A DNA stretch of 64,000 nt, taken from NCBI RefSeq assembly GCF_001243045.1, contig NZ_LN849007.1:1020989-1084988 (forward strand). The letters are read 5' to 3'. This stretch comes from Clostridium niameyense (lineage in GTDB: Bacteria; Bacillota; Clostridia; Clostridiales; Clostridiaceae). Of this stretch, positions 24,010 to 33,152 are shown piece by piece (position 1 is the stretch's first letter; each line of letters begins with the position of its first letter). A program made the position numbers and the translations under genes. The notes below the pieces were generated by a model. The model made no database searches. It was not told the origin of the DNA and was given only the letters and a program-made list of their open reading frames with translations.

Positions 24010-24738
24010 AATTTAGATTCTAAGACAGGATACAGATATTATTCAGCAAAACAAATTCCGAGATTAAATAGGATAATGGCATTAAAAGACTTGGGACTTT
24101 CATTAAATCAAATAAATAATGTAATTGATAATGAAATGTCTAGAGAGATTATGATTTCAATGTTGGAAGAAAAGCGAAAAGAAATTAATAACATAATAAA
24201 GTATGAAAAAAGAAGATTAATAAGATTAGAAAATCTTATTGCAAGAGTTAATGAGGAGGAAACTTTTATGTTAAAATATGATGTGGTTTTAAAACAAGCT
24301 GAAAGTAGAAAGGTAGCTTTTTTAAGGGATGTAATAGAGGATTATAGTAAACAACATGACTTATGGAAAGAACTTATGGCATATCTTCAAAAAAATAAAG
24401 TAAATATAGTTGGAACATGTATGTCAATGTATTATGATGAAGGTTATAAAGAAAATGATGTAGATGTAGAAGTTATGTCAGGTATAGACAAGGACATAAG
24501 GGAAACAGATAGGATTAAGGTAAAAGAAGTTTCAAAAATAGAAACAGCAGCATGCACAGTACACAAAGGAAATTATGAGGATATAAGTATGGCTTATAAT
24601 GTTTTGCTTAAATGGATTGAAGAAAATCAATATAAAGTAGTAGGTCCTAATAGAGAGATGTATTTAGAGGGACCTTGGTCAACTAAAAATCCTGAAGAAT
24701 ACATTACAGAAATACAAATACCTGTTGCAAAAATTTAA
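24010..24738 (+). pseudogene. MerR-type regulator lacking its DNA-binding head
   Basis: The frame opens at 24010 just after a stop and at once reads LDSKTGYRYYSAKQIPRLNRI, the second half of a MerR winged-helix domain, without the preceding helix-turn-helix. A dimerisation coiled coil (about residues 40-80 of the frame) and a GyrI-like effector-binding domain follow (VVLKQAESRKVAFL to the end EIQIPVAKI). The only normal start is ATG 24076, with no good ribosome site. The gene is therefore 5'-truncated, probably by the event that joined it to the prophage-side sequence. An intact relative would have about 270 residues. Confidence 0.75.
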
Positions 24739-24757
24739 AATATCATATAAAAAAATA

Positions 24758-24780
24758 GAGCACTGAATTTATCAGTGCTC
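24758..24780 (+). terminator. hairpin after the MerR remnant
   Basis: GAGCACTGA / TCAGTGCTC perfect 9-bp stem, 5-base loop; T-run is short on the 3' side, A-run on the 5' side suggests it may serve the other strand as well. Confidence 0.5.
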
Positions 24781-24962
24781 TTGAGGAAATCGCGTGAAGA
24801 AAAAAGAATTTACATTAACATTATAAACAATAGTTTAAGTTTTTATGCAAAATTTTATAGCAAATAAAATATATAATGAATATAATAAAATGATATAACT
24901 ATAAAACTTTGTTAATCTATATTAATAAATATGTGTCTTTTAAATAAGAGGGAATGGGATTT

Positions 24963-25160
24963 ATGAAGTTTTTAAAAGAATTTTTACAAATAAAAAAGAT
25001 AATAGCTTTAATGTTAACTATAGTATTCTGTGTTTTATCTTTTAAAGGAGAGATTTCTTCATCTGAGTTTCTAACTATTTTTAGTATGATTATTTCATTT
25101 TATTTTGGACAAAGTTCTGTAAGACAAGCAGCTAAAGAAGGAAGAGACATAAAAAAATAA
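24963..25160 (+). CDS. small membrane protein, phage-like
   Basis: 65 residues starting at ATG 24963 (GAGGG about 8 bases upstream). Two hydrophobic segments (IIALMLTIVFCVLSF and FLTIFSMIISFYFG) and a basic tail (RQAAKEGRD). It looks like the small two-segment proteins found near phage lysis genes, but no family can be named. It may be a leftover of another prophage or an independent gene. Confidence 0.55.
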   Translation: MKFLKEFLQIKKIIALMLTIVFCVLSFKGEISSSEFLTIFSMIISFYFGQSSVRQAAKEGRDIKK

Positions 25161-25209
25161 AAATAGATAATAAATTATAATAATTAAAATTTTATATAAA
25201 ATAGAGATT

Positions 25210-25256
25210 AGACTTCTCATACTGTATTTTTATACATTGTGAGAAGTTCTTTTTTA
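25210..25256 (+). terminator. terminator, first of two related hairpins
   Basis: ACTTCTCA (25212-25219) pairs with TGAGAAGT (25240-25247), an inner TGTA/TACA stem, then a T-run. The same hairpin design recurs at 27781. Confidence 0.75.
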
Positions 25257-25392
25257 TATTTGAGGAGGTGTTAATACAACCTAAATATTAAGAAATAAGT
25301 AGTTTCATTTTATATAGAAAAATTTATATATGTGTTATGTAGTTTAAGTATATTAATTTCAAAAGATTATAGTTTAATAGTAATTTTAAAAT

Positions 25393-25418
25393 TCTTTAGA
25401 TTTTCTTTATTTTATATT
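25393..25418 (+). promoter_or_regulatory. TCT-N8-TCT response regulator box and promoter
   Basis: TCTTTA at 25393 and TCTTTA at 25404, an 11-bp direct repeat with TCT-N8-TCT spacing as in NisR/SpaR operators, followed by TATATT at 25413. The same arrangement occurs at 27841. The rest of 25161-25497 has no supportable gene. Confidence 0.5.
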
Positions 25419-25497
25419 TCTTTTAACTTTAGTTTTATTGTGTATATTAAATTTATAGGAATAATTTAGCACATATTAAATTAAAGAGGTGGAAAGC

Positions 25498-26406
25498 ATG
25501 AAGGTTCTTGAAGTTGAAAATGTTTATAAAAAAATTAGAAAGAAGGATATTATAAAAGGAATTAAATTTTCTATAGAATCTGGAGAAATATTTGGATTTT
25601 TAGGGCCTAATGGAGCAGGAAAAACAACTACTATAAGAATGTTAGTAGGACTTATAACCCCTAGTTATGGAAGTATTAAAATAATGGGACATGATATACA
25701 AAAGGAAAAGGTAGAAGCCTTAAAAAATGTAGGATGTATAGTTGAAAATCCAGATATGTATAATGATTTAACAGGAATGCAAAATCTAAAGTTTTATGGA
25801 GATTTATACGGAAATATTAGTTTAAAGAGAATAGATGAAGTTGTAGAGATTATAGGATTAAAAGATAGAATTAATGATAAAGTTAAAAATTATTCTTTAG
25901 GAATGAAACAAAGATTAGGACTTGGACAAGCTATAATGTCAAAACCTAAATTATTAATACTGGATGAGCCTACAAATGGATTAGATCCTATAGGAATTCT
26001 TGAATTTAGAGACATAATTAAAAATATAGCAAAAGAATATAACACTACAGTTTTTATATCCTCTCATATTTTATCTGAAATTGAACAAATTTGTGATAGT
26101 TTTGCAATTATAAATGAAGGCGTTATACAAACTATAGAAAAAGTTTCAAAAGAAGAAGATACTGTTATAGAAAAATTAGAAATTCGTACTAATGAATTAA
26201 AAAAGATGGAAAAAGTATTTTCTAAATTAAGTTATGTAAATAATATTGTTGTGGATAATAAAAGAGCTTTTATTGAGATAAAATATGGAAATTTTTCTGA
26301 AGTTATAAAAGAGATAGGAAAAAGTGATATAGAGGTAGATGACATACACAAAATTCATGACAATCTTGAAAATAAATTCATGAAAATATTAAAGGGAGGT
26401 ATTTAA
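25498..26406 (+). CDS. ABC transporter ATP-binding protein (BcrA-like)
   Basis: 302 residues from ATG 25498 (GAGGTGG site upstream; the GTG at 25489 overlaps it). It powers export of, or protection from, a peptide antibiotic together with the next gene. Walker A GPNGAGKTT is near residues 37-45, signature YSLGMKQR near 131-138, Walker B LLILDEPTNGLDP near 151-163, and SSHIL switch. The extra 90 residues after the ATPase core are usual for the bacitracin-resistance BcrA type. Four bases separate it from the permease gene. Confidence 0.88.
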   Translation: MKVLEVENVYKKIRKKDIIKGIKFSIESGEIFGFLGPNGAGKTTTIRMLVGLITPSYGSIKIMGHDIQKEKVEALKNVGCIVENPDMYNDLTGMQNLKFYGDLYGNISLKRIDEVVEIIGLKDRINDKVKNYSLGMKQRLGLGQAIMSKPKLLILDEPTNGLDPIGILEFRDIIKNIAKEYNTTVFISSHILSEIEQICDSFAIINEGVIQTIEKVSKEEDTVIEKLEIRTNELKKMEKVFSKLSYVNNIVVDNKRAFIEIKYGNFSEVIKEIGKSDIEVDDIHKIHDNLENKFMKILKGGI

Positions 26407-26409
26407 GGT

Positions 26410-27621
26410 ATGAACCTTGTAAAAAATGAAATAAAGAAGATTATACTATCTAAAAAATACATAATTGCCATGAGTATATTTCTTATATTATACTCTGGAG
26501 TTACTTTTTTAATTTGTAGGGATACTATGAATTTGAAGCCTGAAATATTACTAAATAAAAATAAAACATATATGGAGTATTTAAAAAAGGAAAAGAAAAG
26601 TGGAGGTGCTTCACAAAAAAGAAAGGCGGAGATAGATAATACTATAACGGAAATAGAAATGCATAATGAAAGTTTACGGTTTGAAGTGAAAAATAAAAAT
26701 ATAAATTGGAGAAAAAGATTAATTAAACAAAATAAGGACTTAAATAAACAGTTGAATTTAGAGAGAGAGAAAGATAATGTTAGAAAAGTAGCTACATATA
26801 ATCAAGAGGTAAAAACTAATGAATATTATTTAAAGCATAATATAGAACCTACATTAAACTATGAAATAACTGCTTTTAATATAATGCCTAAGGTGAATAT
26901 TTTTGTTGGATTATTAATAATTTCAGTAATAATTGCAATAATAGTTTCTGATTCTGTATCAGGAGAATTCAACTCATCTACTATAAAGCTTCTATTAACG
27001 AAACCAGTTTCAAGAGAGCAGGTATTATTTTCTAAATTTTTAGCATCAATTATAACTTGTGTTTTATCTTTTATGATAGTGGAGGTTTTAGTATTTATAA
27101 TTTTAGGTATGGTATTTAAATTTGGTTCTTTTAAGGAGCCTATAGTTTTTTATAGCAATTATATTAAGGATAGGGATATGATTGCAAAAACTGGATTTGG
27201 TGTATTGCCAGATTTAAATAGTTTAAAAATATGTTCTATTATGAAATTAACTGTTTTAAGTGAGCTTTTTAATATATTATTTATTACTTGTATGGTATCT
27301 TTATGTATTTTATTTTCTACTTTAGCTAAAAAGAGCTCTACATCTATTAGTATAAGTGTCATATTGTTTTCTATAATATCTGTATTAACCACATCTCAAC
27401 TAGATGGTGGCGCAAAGAAGAATGGGATACTAGGAGCATTTATGCCTTATTTATTTTCAAGTTATAGTAGTGGAGAATTTATAGTTACTAGAGAAATAGT
27501 AAAGAAGCTAGGGGTGGATTTTGTTAATGTACCTTTTATTATAGGCATTCTTATAGCGTGGACAGTAGTTTGTTATGCAGTGTCCAACTTTATCTTCACG
27601 CGAAAGGATATACTATCTTAA
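26410..27621 (+). CDS. ABC-2 type permease (BcrB-like)
   Basis: 403 residues, membrane partner of the ATPase just upstream. First membrane segment at residues about 17-38, then a long charged, helical loop (about 45-155), then five further segments (about 170-190, 210-240, 290-315, 320-340, 370-400). A large soluble loop after the first segment is common among ABC-2 permeases for peptide antibiotics. It is followed by a noncoding stretch with a terminator. Confidence 0.82.
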   Translation: MNLVKNEIKKIILSKKYIIAMSIFLILYSGVTFLICRDTMNLKPEILLNKNKTYMEYLKKEKKSGGASQKRKAEIDNTITEIEMHNESLRFEVKNKNINWRKRLIKQNKDLNKQLNLEREKDNVRKVATYNQEVKTNEYYLKHNIEPTLNYEITAFNIMPKVNIFVGLLIISVIIAIIVSDSVSGEFNSSTIKLLLTKPVSREQVLFSKFLASIITCVLSFMIVEVLVFIILGMVFKFGSFKEPIVFYSNYIKDRDMIAKTGFGVLPDLNSLKICSIMKLTVLSELFNILFITCMVSLCILFSTLAKKSSTSISISVILFSIISVLTTSQLDGGAKKNGILGAFMPYLFSSYSSGEFIVTREIVKKLGVDFVNVPFIIGILIAWTVVCYAVSNFIFTRKDILS

Positions 27622-27780
27622 CAATAAGTATATTAGGGAAAAATAAAGCCTATTTTAAATTATAATAAATCACTATAAGTAGCTGCTTTAAAATAAATTA
27701 TTACACAAAAATTTTTAAAAATGTATCTAAATATATTATAAATGCTTAAGTTTTTAAATTAAATTGTGTTATAAAACAAA

Positions 27781-27836
27781 AAAGAGCTATCTCATATTGC
27801 GTTTTTATGTATTGTGAGATAGCTCTTTATTTTTTA
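27781..27836 (+). terminator. terminator, second of two related hairpins
   Basis: AAAGAGCTATCTCA (27781-27794) with TGAGATAGCTCTTT (27815-27828), perfect 14-bp outer stem, then T-rich. Loop sequence TTTTTAT and flanks match the hairpin at 25210, with paired base changes. Confidence 0.8.
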
Positions 27837-27840
27837 TAAA

Positions 27841-27869
27841 TCTTTAAAGAATCTTTAAAATTGTATATT
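27841..27869 (+). promoter_or_regulatory. TCT-N8-TCT response regulator box and promoter of the LanFEG-like operon
   Basis: TCTTTAAA at 27841 and again at 27852 (11-bp period, TCT-N8-TCT), then TATATT at 27864. NisR-type regulators bind TCT-N8-TCT repeats; the LanRK-like pair downstream is the natural candidate. Confidence 0.55.
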
Positions 27870-27903
27870 AACATAAAAGTAACAAATAACAGGAGGGGTT
27901 CGT

Positions 27904-28605
27904 ATGGAGAAATTAATTTTAGAAACTAAAGATTTAATTAAAAATTTTAATAGGGTTAATGCTGTAAATAAGGTTAACTTAAAAATTAAACAAAACTCTG
28001 TGTATGGTTTGTTAGGACCAAATGGTGCTGGAAAATCTACAACTTTAAAAATGATTACAGGACTTTTGAGGAAAACATCAGGAGAAATTTTATTTAATGG
28101 ACATTCTTGGTCTAGAAAAGATCTTAATGAAATTGGAGCATTAATAGAAAATCCTGCATTATATGAAAACTTAACAGCAAGAGAAAATTTGAAGGTATAC
28201 ACTACTTATTTAGGATTAAAAGAAGATAGAATAGATGAGGTCTTAAAAATTGTTAATTTGGTTAATACAGGAAATAAAAAGGTTTCACAATTTTCTATGG
28301 GAATGAAACAAAGACTAGGGATTGCAATTGCTTTAATTAATTCTCCTAAGTTATTAATATTAGATGAGCCAACTAATGGATTAGATCCTATAGGTGTAAG
28401 GGAGTTAAGGGATCTAATTAAAAGATTTCCTAAAGAGGGGATTACAGTAATTGTATCTAGTCACATTCTATCTGAAATTGAATTGATTTGCGATCATATA
28501 GGAATTATTAATAATGGAGTTTTAGGCTATGAAGGAGAAATTAACCCAGAAGAAAATTTAGAAAAATTATTTATGAAAATAGTTGAAGAAACAAGGGGGC
28601 TATAA
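27904..28605 (+). CDS. lantibiotic-immunity ABC ATPase (LanF-like)
   Basis: 233 residues from ATG 27904 after AGGAGGGG. Walker A GPNGAGKST near residues 38-46, signature FSMGMKQR near 131-138, Walker B LLILDEPTNGLDP near 151-163. Length and close packing with two small permeases of about 245 residues fit LanFEG immunity transporters (NisFEG, MutFEG), which expel lantibiotics from the membrane. It resembles the upstream BcrA-like ATPase but is shorter at the C-terminus. Confidence 0.88.
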   Translation: MEKLILETKDLIKNFNRVNAVNKVNLKIKQNSVYGLLGPNGAGKSTTLKMITGLLRKTSGEILFNGHSWSRKDLNEIGALIENPALYENLTARENLKVYTTYLGLKEDRIDEVLKIVNLVNTGNKKVSQFSMGMKQRLGIAIALINSPKLLILDEPTNGLDPIGVRELRDLIKRFPKEGITVIVSSHILSEIELICDHIGIINNGVLGYEGEINPEENLEKLFMKIVEETRGL

Positions 28606-28610
28606 TAACT

Positions 28611-29345
28611 ATGAAAAAATATATTATCTGTGAGAATCTTAAATTAAAAGGTAATTTTATTAAGAAAATGATTTTTATTACACCTTTGTTAACTGCAGTT
28701 ATGGCATTTTTATTTGGTGGGGCTTTAAATATGCAAAATATGATTTTTTATTGGTGGTATACTTTTTTCTTACCAGGAATTATGGCTGTTTCTGCTGCAC
28801 TTATGAATAAAAATGAGAAAAAGGCTAGTAATTATCATGGAGTATATTTGCTTCCTATAAATTTAAAAAAGGTATGGATTAGCAAAAATATAGTTTTAGC
28901 TATATATTTATTTTTAACAGAAATAATTGTATTTTTAATGATTTTACTTTCTAAAGGATTAGGATTTAAAGGACTAAAGTTTTCAACAGGGCAAATGATT
29001 TTAGGTTGCATATTAATATGGTTTGGTACTCTTCCTCAAATACCTATATTATTACATGTAGGTAAGAAACTTGGATTTGCAGTTATGGTGTTTATTAATG
29101 TTGTTTTAAATTTCGTAATACCACCTTTTTTTGCAGATAAATCTATATGGTATCTGTTTCCTCATTGTTATTCTGGTAAATTAATGAAAGAGGTTATAGG
29201 ATTAAATATTAATGGACTATGTATTACTCCAAATATAAATAAAGGAATTAATACAATGATTATTACATTTATTATTATCCTAATATTAGTTGCAATTTCT
29301 TTATATTTTACAGCTAAAGACTTTTCAAAACAGGAGGTAAAATAA
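28611..29345 (+). CDS. lantibiotic-immunity ABC permease (LanE/MutE-like)
   Basis: 244 residues with six predicted membrane segments (about 17-40, 45-65, 98-120, 130-150, 160-180, 218-238). Pattern MIFYWWYTFFLPG and NYHGVYLLPINLKKVWISK is typical of MutE/EpiE immunity subunits. Encoded five bases after the ATPase and one base before the second permease. Confidence 0.82.
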   Translation: MKKYIICENLKLKGNFIKKMIFITPLLTAVMAFLFGGALNMQNMIFYWWYTFFLPGIMAVSAALMNKNEKKASNYHGVYLLPINLKKVWISKNIVLAIYLFLTEIIVFLMILLSKGLGFKGLKFSTGQMILGCILIWFGTLPQIPILLHVGKKLGFAVMVFINVVLNFVIPPFFADKSIWYLFPHCYSGKLMKEVIGLNINGLCITPNINKGINTMIITFIIILILVAISLYFTAKDFSKQEVK

Positions 29346-29346
29346 T

Positions 29347-30105
29347 ATGGATACATTTATTAATGGATTTAAAGCTAATTTTATAAAGCAGAAACATTCT
29401 AAGATTTCATTAATTCATATAATCTTACCATTAATAGGAGCACTTATATTTTCATTGTTTTTTTATAATTATCCACAATTTAGTAATGAAAAAAAATTGC
29501 AAGTTATAATTGAAATCGCAACTTCAATATTCCCACTTTTAATAGGAATTGTAACTACCATTTTCCTGAATATAGAAGAAAAAAACGGTAGATATAGATG
29601 GTTTTTATCTGTAGGAACATCAAGAACTGTTAATTTTTGTTCTTTTATACTATATATTTTATTTTGGGGGAGTATTTCTTCATTTATACTATGGTCATTT
29701 ACCTTAATAGGTCTTGTATGGCAAGGAGTATTTATAGAAGAAGCAGTAAGATTATTTTTTAAACTTATGGTATTTTTTATGATAGGAAATATATTTACTT
29801 ATATTTTTCATGTGATTATAAGTATGCGTTTTGGAATGGGAATATCTTTAATATTAAGTATTTTTGAAAGTGTTTTTGTAGTATTTATAGGCAATATGAA
29901 TAATTTGGATAAATGGGAGGCTTGGAAGTTCTTACCCCACGCTTTTTCAGTGAAAATATCCCAAATTACCTTGTGGAAAGACTTTGGACAAAGTATAAAT
30001 GTAAGTTGTATTACTTCTTGGATTATGATATTAGCGTATACTATTATATTGTTAATTTTCTCCATATTGTGGATAAATAGATGGGAAGGTAAAAGAAGTG
30101 AATAA
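29347..30105 (+). CDS. lantibiotic-immunity ABC permease (LanG/MutG-like)
   Basis: 252 residues, six predicted membrane segments. The NGRYRWFLSVGTSRTVNFCSF stretch and late KFLPHAFSVKISQ are MutG-like. Together with the two preceding genes it completes a three-gene LanFEG-type exporter. The GAGGT ribosome site of this gene lies in the 3' end of the preceding permease gene, consistent with one operon. Confidence 0.8.
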   Translation: MDTFINGFKANFIKQKHSKISLIHIILPLIGALIFSLFFYNYPQFSNEKKLQVIIEIATSIFPLLIGIVTTIFLNIEEKNGRYRWFLSVGTSRTVNFCSFILYILFWGSISSFILWSFTLIGLVWQGVFIEEAVRLFFKLMVFFMIGNIFTYIFHVIISMRFGMGISLILSIFESVFVVFIGNMNNLDKWEAWKFLPHAFSVKISQITLWKDFGQSINVSCITSWIMILAYTIILLIFSILWINRWEGKRSE

Positions 30106-30298
30106 AAATTGTAAATTATTTTTCTCAGAAATATATGGTATAATTGATTGAAATGAAGGTATCTTCAATGGAAAATAACGTTTATGATATTATATTGATA
30201 TAACAAGAATTATTAATATCTAAAAATTTTAATAAGAAAATAATAGTTAGAAAAACAATGGTTATTAAGGTTTTAATATAATAATTAGGGGTGGTCTT

Positions 30299-30958
30299 TT
30301 GGCAAAAATATTAGCAATTGATGATGAAAAAAACATTCTAACATTAATTAAAAATGCATTAAAAAAAGATGGACATGAGGTAGTGTGCATAAGTGAACCT
30401 ATAAAGTTAAAATTAAACGAAATAAAAAAATATGATTTAGTACTTCTAGATGTAATGATGCCAGACATAGATGGATTTACATTATGTGAAAAAATCAGAA
30501 ATATAACAGATGCACCTATAATATTTTTAACGGCTAAAACTTTAGAAAATGATATTTTAAAGGGGTTAAGTATTGGTGGAGATGACTATCTTTTAAAACC
30601 TTTTAATATAAAGGAACTTAGAGCAAGAATTGTAGCACATCTCAGACGAGAAAATAGGGAAAAAAAGAATGCTATTTTAGTATCAGGGGTTCTTATTGAC
30701 TTGAATGGTAAGGAGATATTTATAAAAGATGATAAGGTTTATTTAACCAAAACAGAATATGAAATTTGTGAATTTTTAGCTAGAAATAAAGGTGTTGTTT
30801 TTACAAAGGAACAGATATATACACAAATATTTGGTTATGACGGAGAAAGTGATAATATAACTATAGCTGTTCATATTAAAAACATTAGAGGAAAGTTTGA
30901 AAAGTTTAATGTTTCTCCTATTGAAACTATATGGGGAATAGGTTATAGATGGGAGTAA
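30299..30958 (+). CDS. response regulator, OmpR family (LanR-like)
   Basis: 219 residues from a TTG start at 30299 after AGGGGTGG. Receiver domain with the acidic pair DDE near 8-10, phospho-acceptor Asp in LLDVMMPD near 52, Thr/Lys in FLTAKT and KPF. C-terminal winged-helix DNA-binding domain (TKTEYEICEFL, ...NITIAVHIKNIRGKF, IWGIGYRW). It follows the LanFEG-like genes after 193 bp and is paired with the kinase 4 bp downstream. Probably senses, through its kinase, the peptide that the transporter handles. Confidence 0.88.
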   Translation: MAKILAIDDEKNILTLIKNALKKDGHEVVCISEPIKLKLNEIKKYDLVLLDVMMPDIDGFTLCEKIRNITDAPIIFLTAKTLENDILKGLSIGGDDYLLKPFNIKELRARIVAHLRRENREKKNAILVSGVLIDLNGKEIFIKDDKVYLTKTEYEICEFLARNKGVVFTKEQIYTQIFGYDGESDNITIAVHIKNIRGKFEKFNVSPIETIWGIGYRWE

Positions 30959-30962
30959 AATA

Positions 30963-32327
30963 ATGAAAGATATAAAAAAAGAGAAGAGCTTAAAACAGGT
31001 TTTTATAAGCTGTATTTTAACTTTAGTTTTGACTATTGGTATATCTATCATTATACCTTTAATAATATTTGCTGTATTCATAAATAAGGAAATAATTTTG
31101 CCAGCTAATTATTATGAATTAAAGGCAAAAAATATTGAAAAAAGGTTAAAGAATTTTACTGTAATTAAAGATGAGGATATACCTAAAGAGTTATCTTATG
31201 TAATTTTTGATAAGAAAATGAATATAACTTCTACTAATTTAAATAATAAGGAGATTAAAGAGACCATAGAATATATTAGAGGAAATAGAGAGGGAAGGGT
31301 AAATTGTTATATTTATATTCAAACTTCTAATAATTCCTGTGTATTACAATATTCTATTAAACCTAAATACAAGAATAGAACATTAAATAGGTTATTACCT
31401 AATCCTATGACATTAATATTTATTATTATTATATTAAATATTTTAATTTCTTGTATAATTACTATAATTATATTTTCTAAAAAATTAAAAGAAGAATTAT
31501 TACCACTTTTAAATACTACCAGGCAAATAAACATACAAAATTTAGATTTTGTGGTGGAGAAATCTAAAATAAAGGAGTTTAATGAAATTTTAGACTCTAT
31601 AATAGATATGAGAGAAGAATTAAAAGATACATTAAAAAAGAAATGGGAAGAAGATAAAATAAAGAACCAGCAATTATCTGCATTATCTCATGATATAAAA
31701 ACTCCGCTTACAATTATTAAAGGAAATACCCAGTTACTTTTAGAAAGTGATTCCATAGAGGAAGGAAAGGAATATGGAAATTTCGTTTTAGATGGGGCTA
31801 CTGAAATAGAGCAATATATAAATATATTAACTACCTCATTGAAGGCAGAACGTAATTTAGGGGTACAAAAGAATAAAATATATACAAAGGATTTTATTAA
31901 GAAAGTAGAGAAATCAGCATATTCTTTATTTCAAACTAAGAAAATAATCTTAAAAGTTAATTATAAGGATATTCCAGAAGTTATTGAAGGTGATGAAACT
32001 TATATTTATAGGGCAGTAACTAATATTTTAAGCAATGCTTTCGATTATTCAAAAGCAAATGGAAATGTGTATTTACATATTTATTCTAAAGATAATTACT
32101 TGTATTTTAAAATAATAGATGAAGGTACAGGTTTTACTAGTGAAGGAATAAAATGTGCTAGTAAAATATTTTATCAAGAAGATAAAAGTAGATCTAAAAA
32201 TAATCATTATGGAATAGGGTTATATTTAGCTGCCTTAGTTGCAAAAGAGCATGGCGGGGATTTAATTTTAAATAATTCTAATAAAACCTTAGGAGCAGAG
32301 GTTACATTTAAAATGAAAATAAAATAG
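30963..32327 (+). CDS. sensor histidine kinase (LanK-like)
   Basis: 454 residues. Two membrane segments (about 12-40 and 150-172) enclose an extracellular sensor of about 110 residues. The kinase part has the H-box LSALSHDIKTPLTIIKGN near 238-255, N-box SNAFDY near 357, and G-boxes DEGTGF and GIGLYLA. A sensor domain of this size fits NisK-type lantibiotic sensors. Paired with the preceding response regulator. Confidence 0.86.
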   Translation: MKDIKKEKSLKQVFISCILTLVLTIGISIIIPLIIFAVFINKEIILPANYYELKAKNIEKRLKNFTVIKDEDIPKELSYVIFDKKMNITSTNLNNKEIKETIEYIRGNREGRVNCYIYIQTSNNSCVLQYSIKPKYKNRTLNRLLPNPMTLIFIIIILNILISCIITIIIFSKKLKEELLPLLNTTRQINIQNLDFVVEKSKIKEFNEILDSIIDMREELKDTLKKKWEEDKIKNQQLSALSHDIKTPLTIIKGNTQLLLESDSIEEGKEYGNFVLDGATEIEQYINILTTSLKAERNLGVQKNKIYTKDFIKKVEKSAYSLFQTKKIILKVNYKDIPEVIEGDETYIYRAVTNILSNAFDYSKANGNVYLHIYSKDNYLYFKIIDEGTGFTSEGIKCASKIFYQEDKSRSKNNHYGIGLYLAALVAKEHGGDLILNNSNKTLGAEVTFKMKIK

Positions 32328-32382
32328 TTATGGTTTATATATAACTAGGTTAATGTTGTTTAAAATTTTATTATAAGTTTGG

Positions 32383-32413
32383 ACTTCTCTACTACAGAGG
32401 AGTTTATTTTTAT
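32383..32413 (+). terminator. terminator between the two two-component systems
   Basis: ACTTCTCT (32383-32390) with AGAGGAGT (32396-32403), one T-G pair, 5-base loop, T-rich tail. A TATAAT at 32427 downstream suggests separate transcription of the second pair. Confidence 0.6.
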
Positions 32414-32459
32414 GTAATTTATTTGTTATAATTATATAGGTTACAAAAGGAGGATATAT

Positions 32460-33152
32460 ATGGTATATAAAATATTAATAGTAGATGATGATAAACCTAT
32501 AGTAGAGTTTTTAAATATATTTTTAACCAAAGAGGGTTATGAAGTGGAAACGGCTTATAACGGTAGAGAAGCATTAGAAAAAATAAATAATGAAAAATTT
32601 AATCTAATTTTAATGGATATAATGATGCCTAAAATGGATGGATTTGAGGCTATTAAAAAGATAAGAGAAATTATGGACATACCTATTATATTTTTAACAG
32701 CTAAAGATAGCCAACAGGATAAAATTAAAGGTTTCATATCCGGTTGTGATGATTATATAACTAAACCCTTTGATTTAGTTGAACTTTCCTTAAGAGTAGG
32801 AGTACTTCTTAAGAGAAGCTCAAAGTTAGAAGTTGTATCAAATAAGAATATTATAAAAATAAAAGACTTAAAGATTAATGTAAAAGAACATACGCTACAT
32901 AAAGATCATAAAGAAATAAAACTTACCCCAAAAGAATTTGATATTTTACTATTACTTTCAAAAAATAAAGGTAGAATTTTTTCTTCTAATGAAATATATG
33001 AGAGGGTTTGGGAACAGGAGTTTTTAGAAAATGATAATAGCTTACTTACTCATATTAGAAATTTAAGAGAGAAGCTTGAGGATACAGTGAAAAATTCTAA
33101 GTATATTAAAACTGTTTGGGGAGTAGGTTATAAAATTGAAAAAGAAGTTTAA
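32460..33152 (+). CDS. response regulator, OmpR/PhoB family
   Basis: 230 residues. Receiver domain with DDD near 8-10, phospho-acceptor in LMDIMMPKMDGFE near 52, FLTAKD and KPFD; winged helix with LTPKEFDILLLLSKNKGRIFSSNEIYERVW and VWGVGYKIE. VanR-like in overall pattern. The 3' end overlaps the next gene by 17 bp, so the kinase is translationally coupled. With its own upstream -10 element it may regulate a different target from the LanR-like protein. Confidence 0.88.
   Translation: MVYKILIVDDDKPIVEFLNIFLTKEGYEVETAYNGREALEKINNEKFNLILMDIMMPKMDGFEAIKKIREIMDIPIIFLTAKDSQQDKIKGFISGCDDYITKPFDLVELSLRVGVLLKRSSKLEVVSNKNIIKIKDLKINVKEHTLHKDHKEIKLTPKEFDILLLLSKNKGRIFSSNEIYERVWEQEFLENDNSLLTHIRNLREKLEDTVKNSKYIKTVWGVGYKIEKEV

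Noticed and set aside
25259-25300. Small gene after the GAGGAGGTG site near 25261
   Set aside because: No start codon at proper spacing and stops follow within a few codons.
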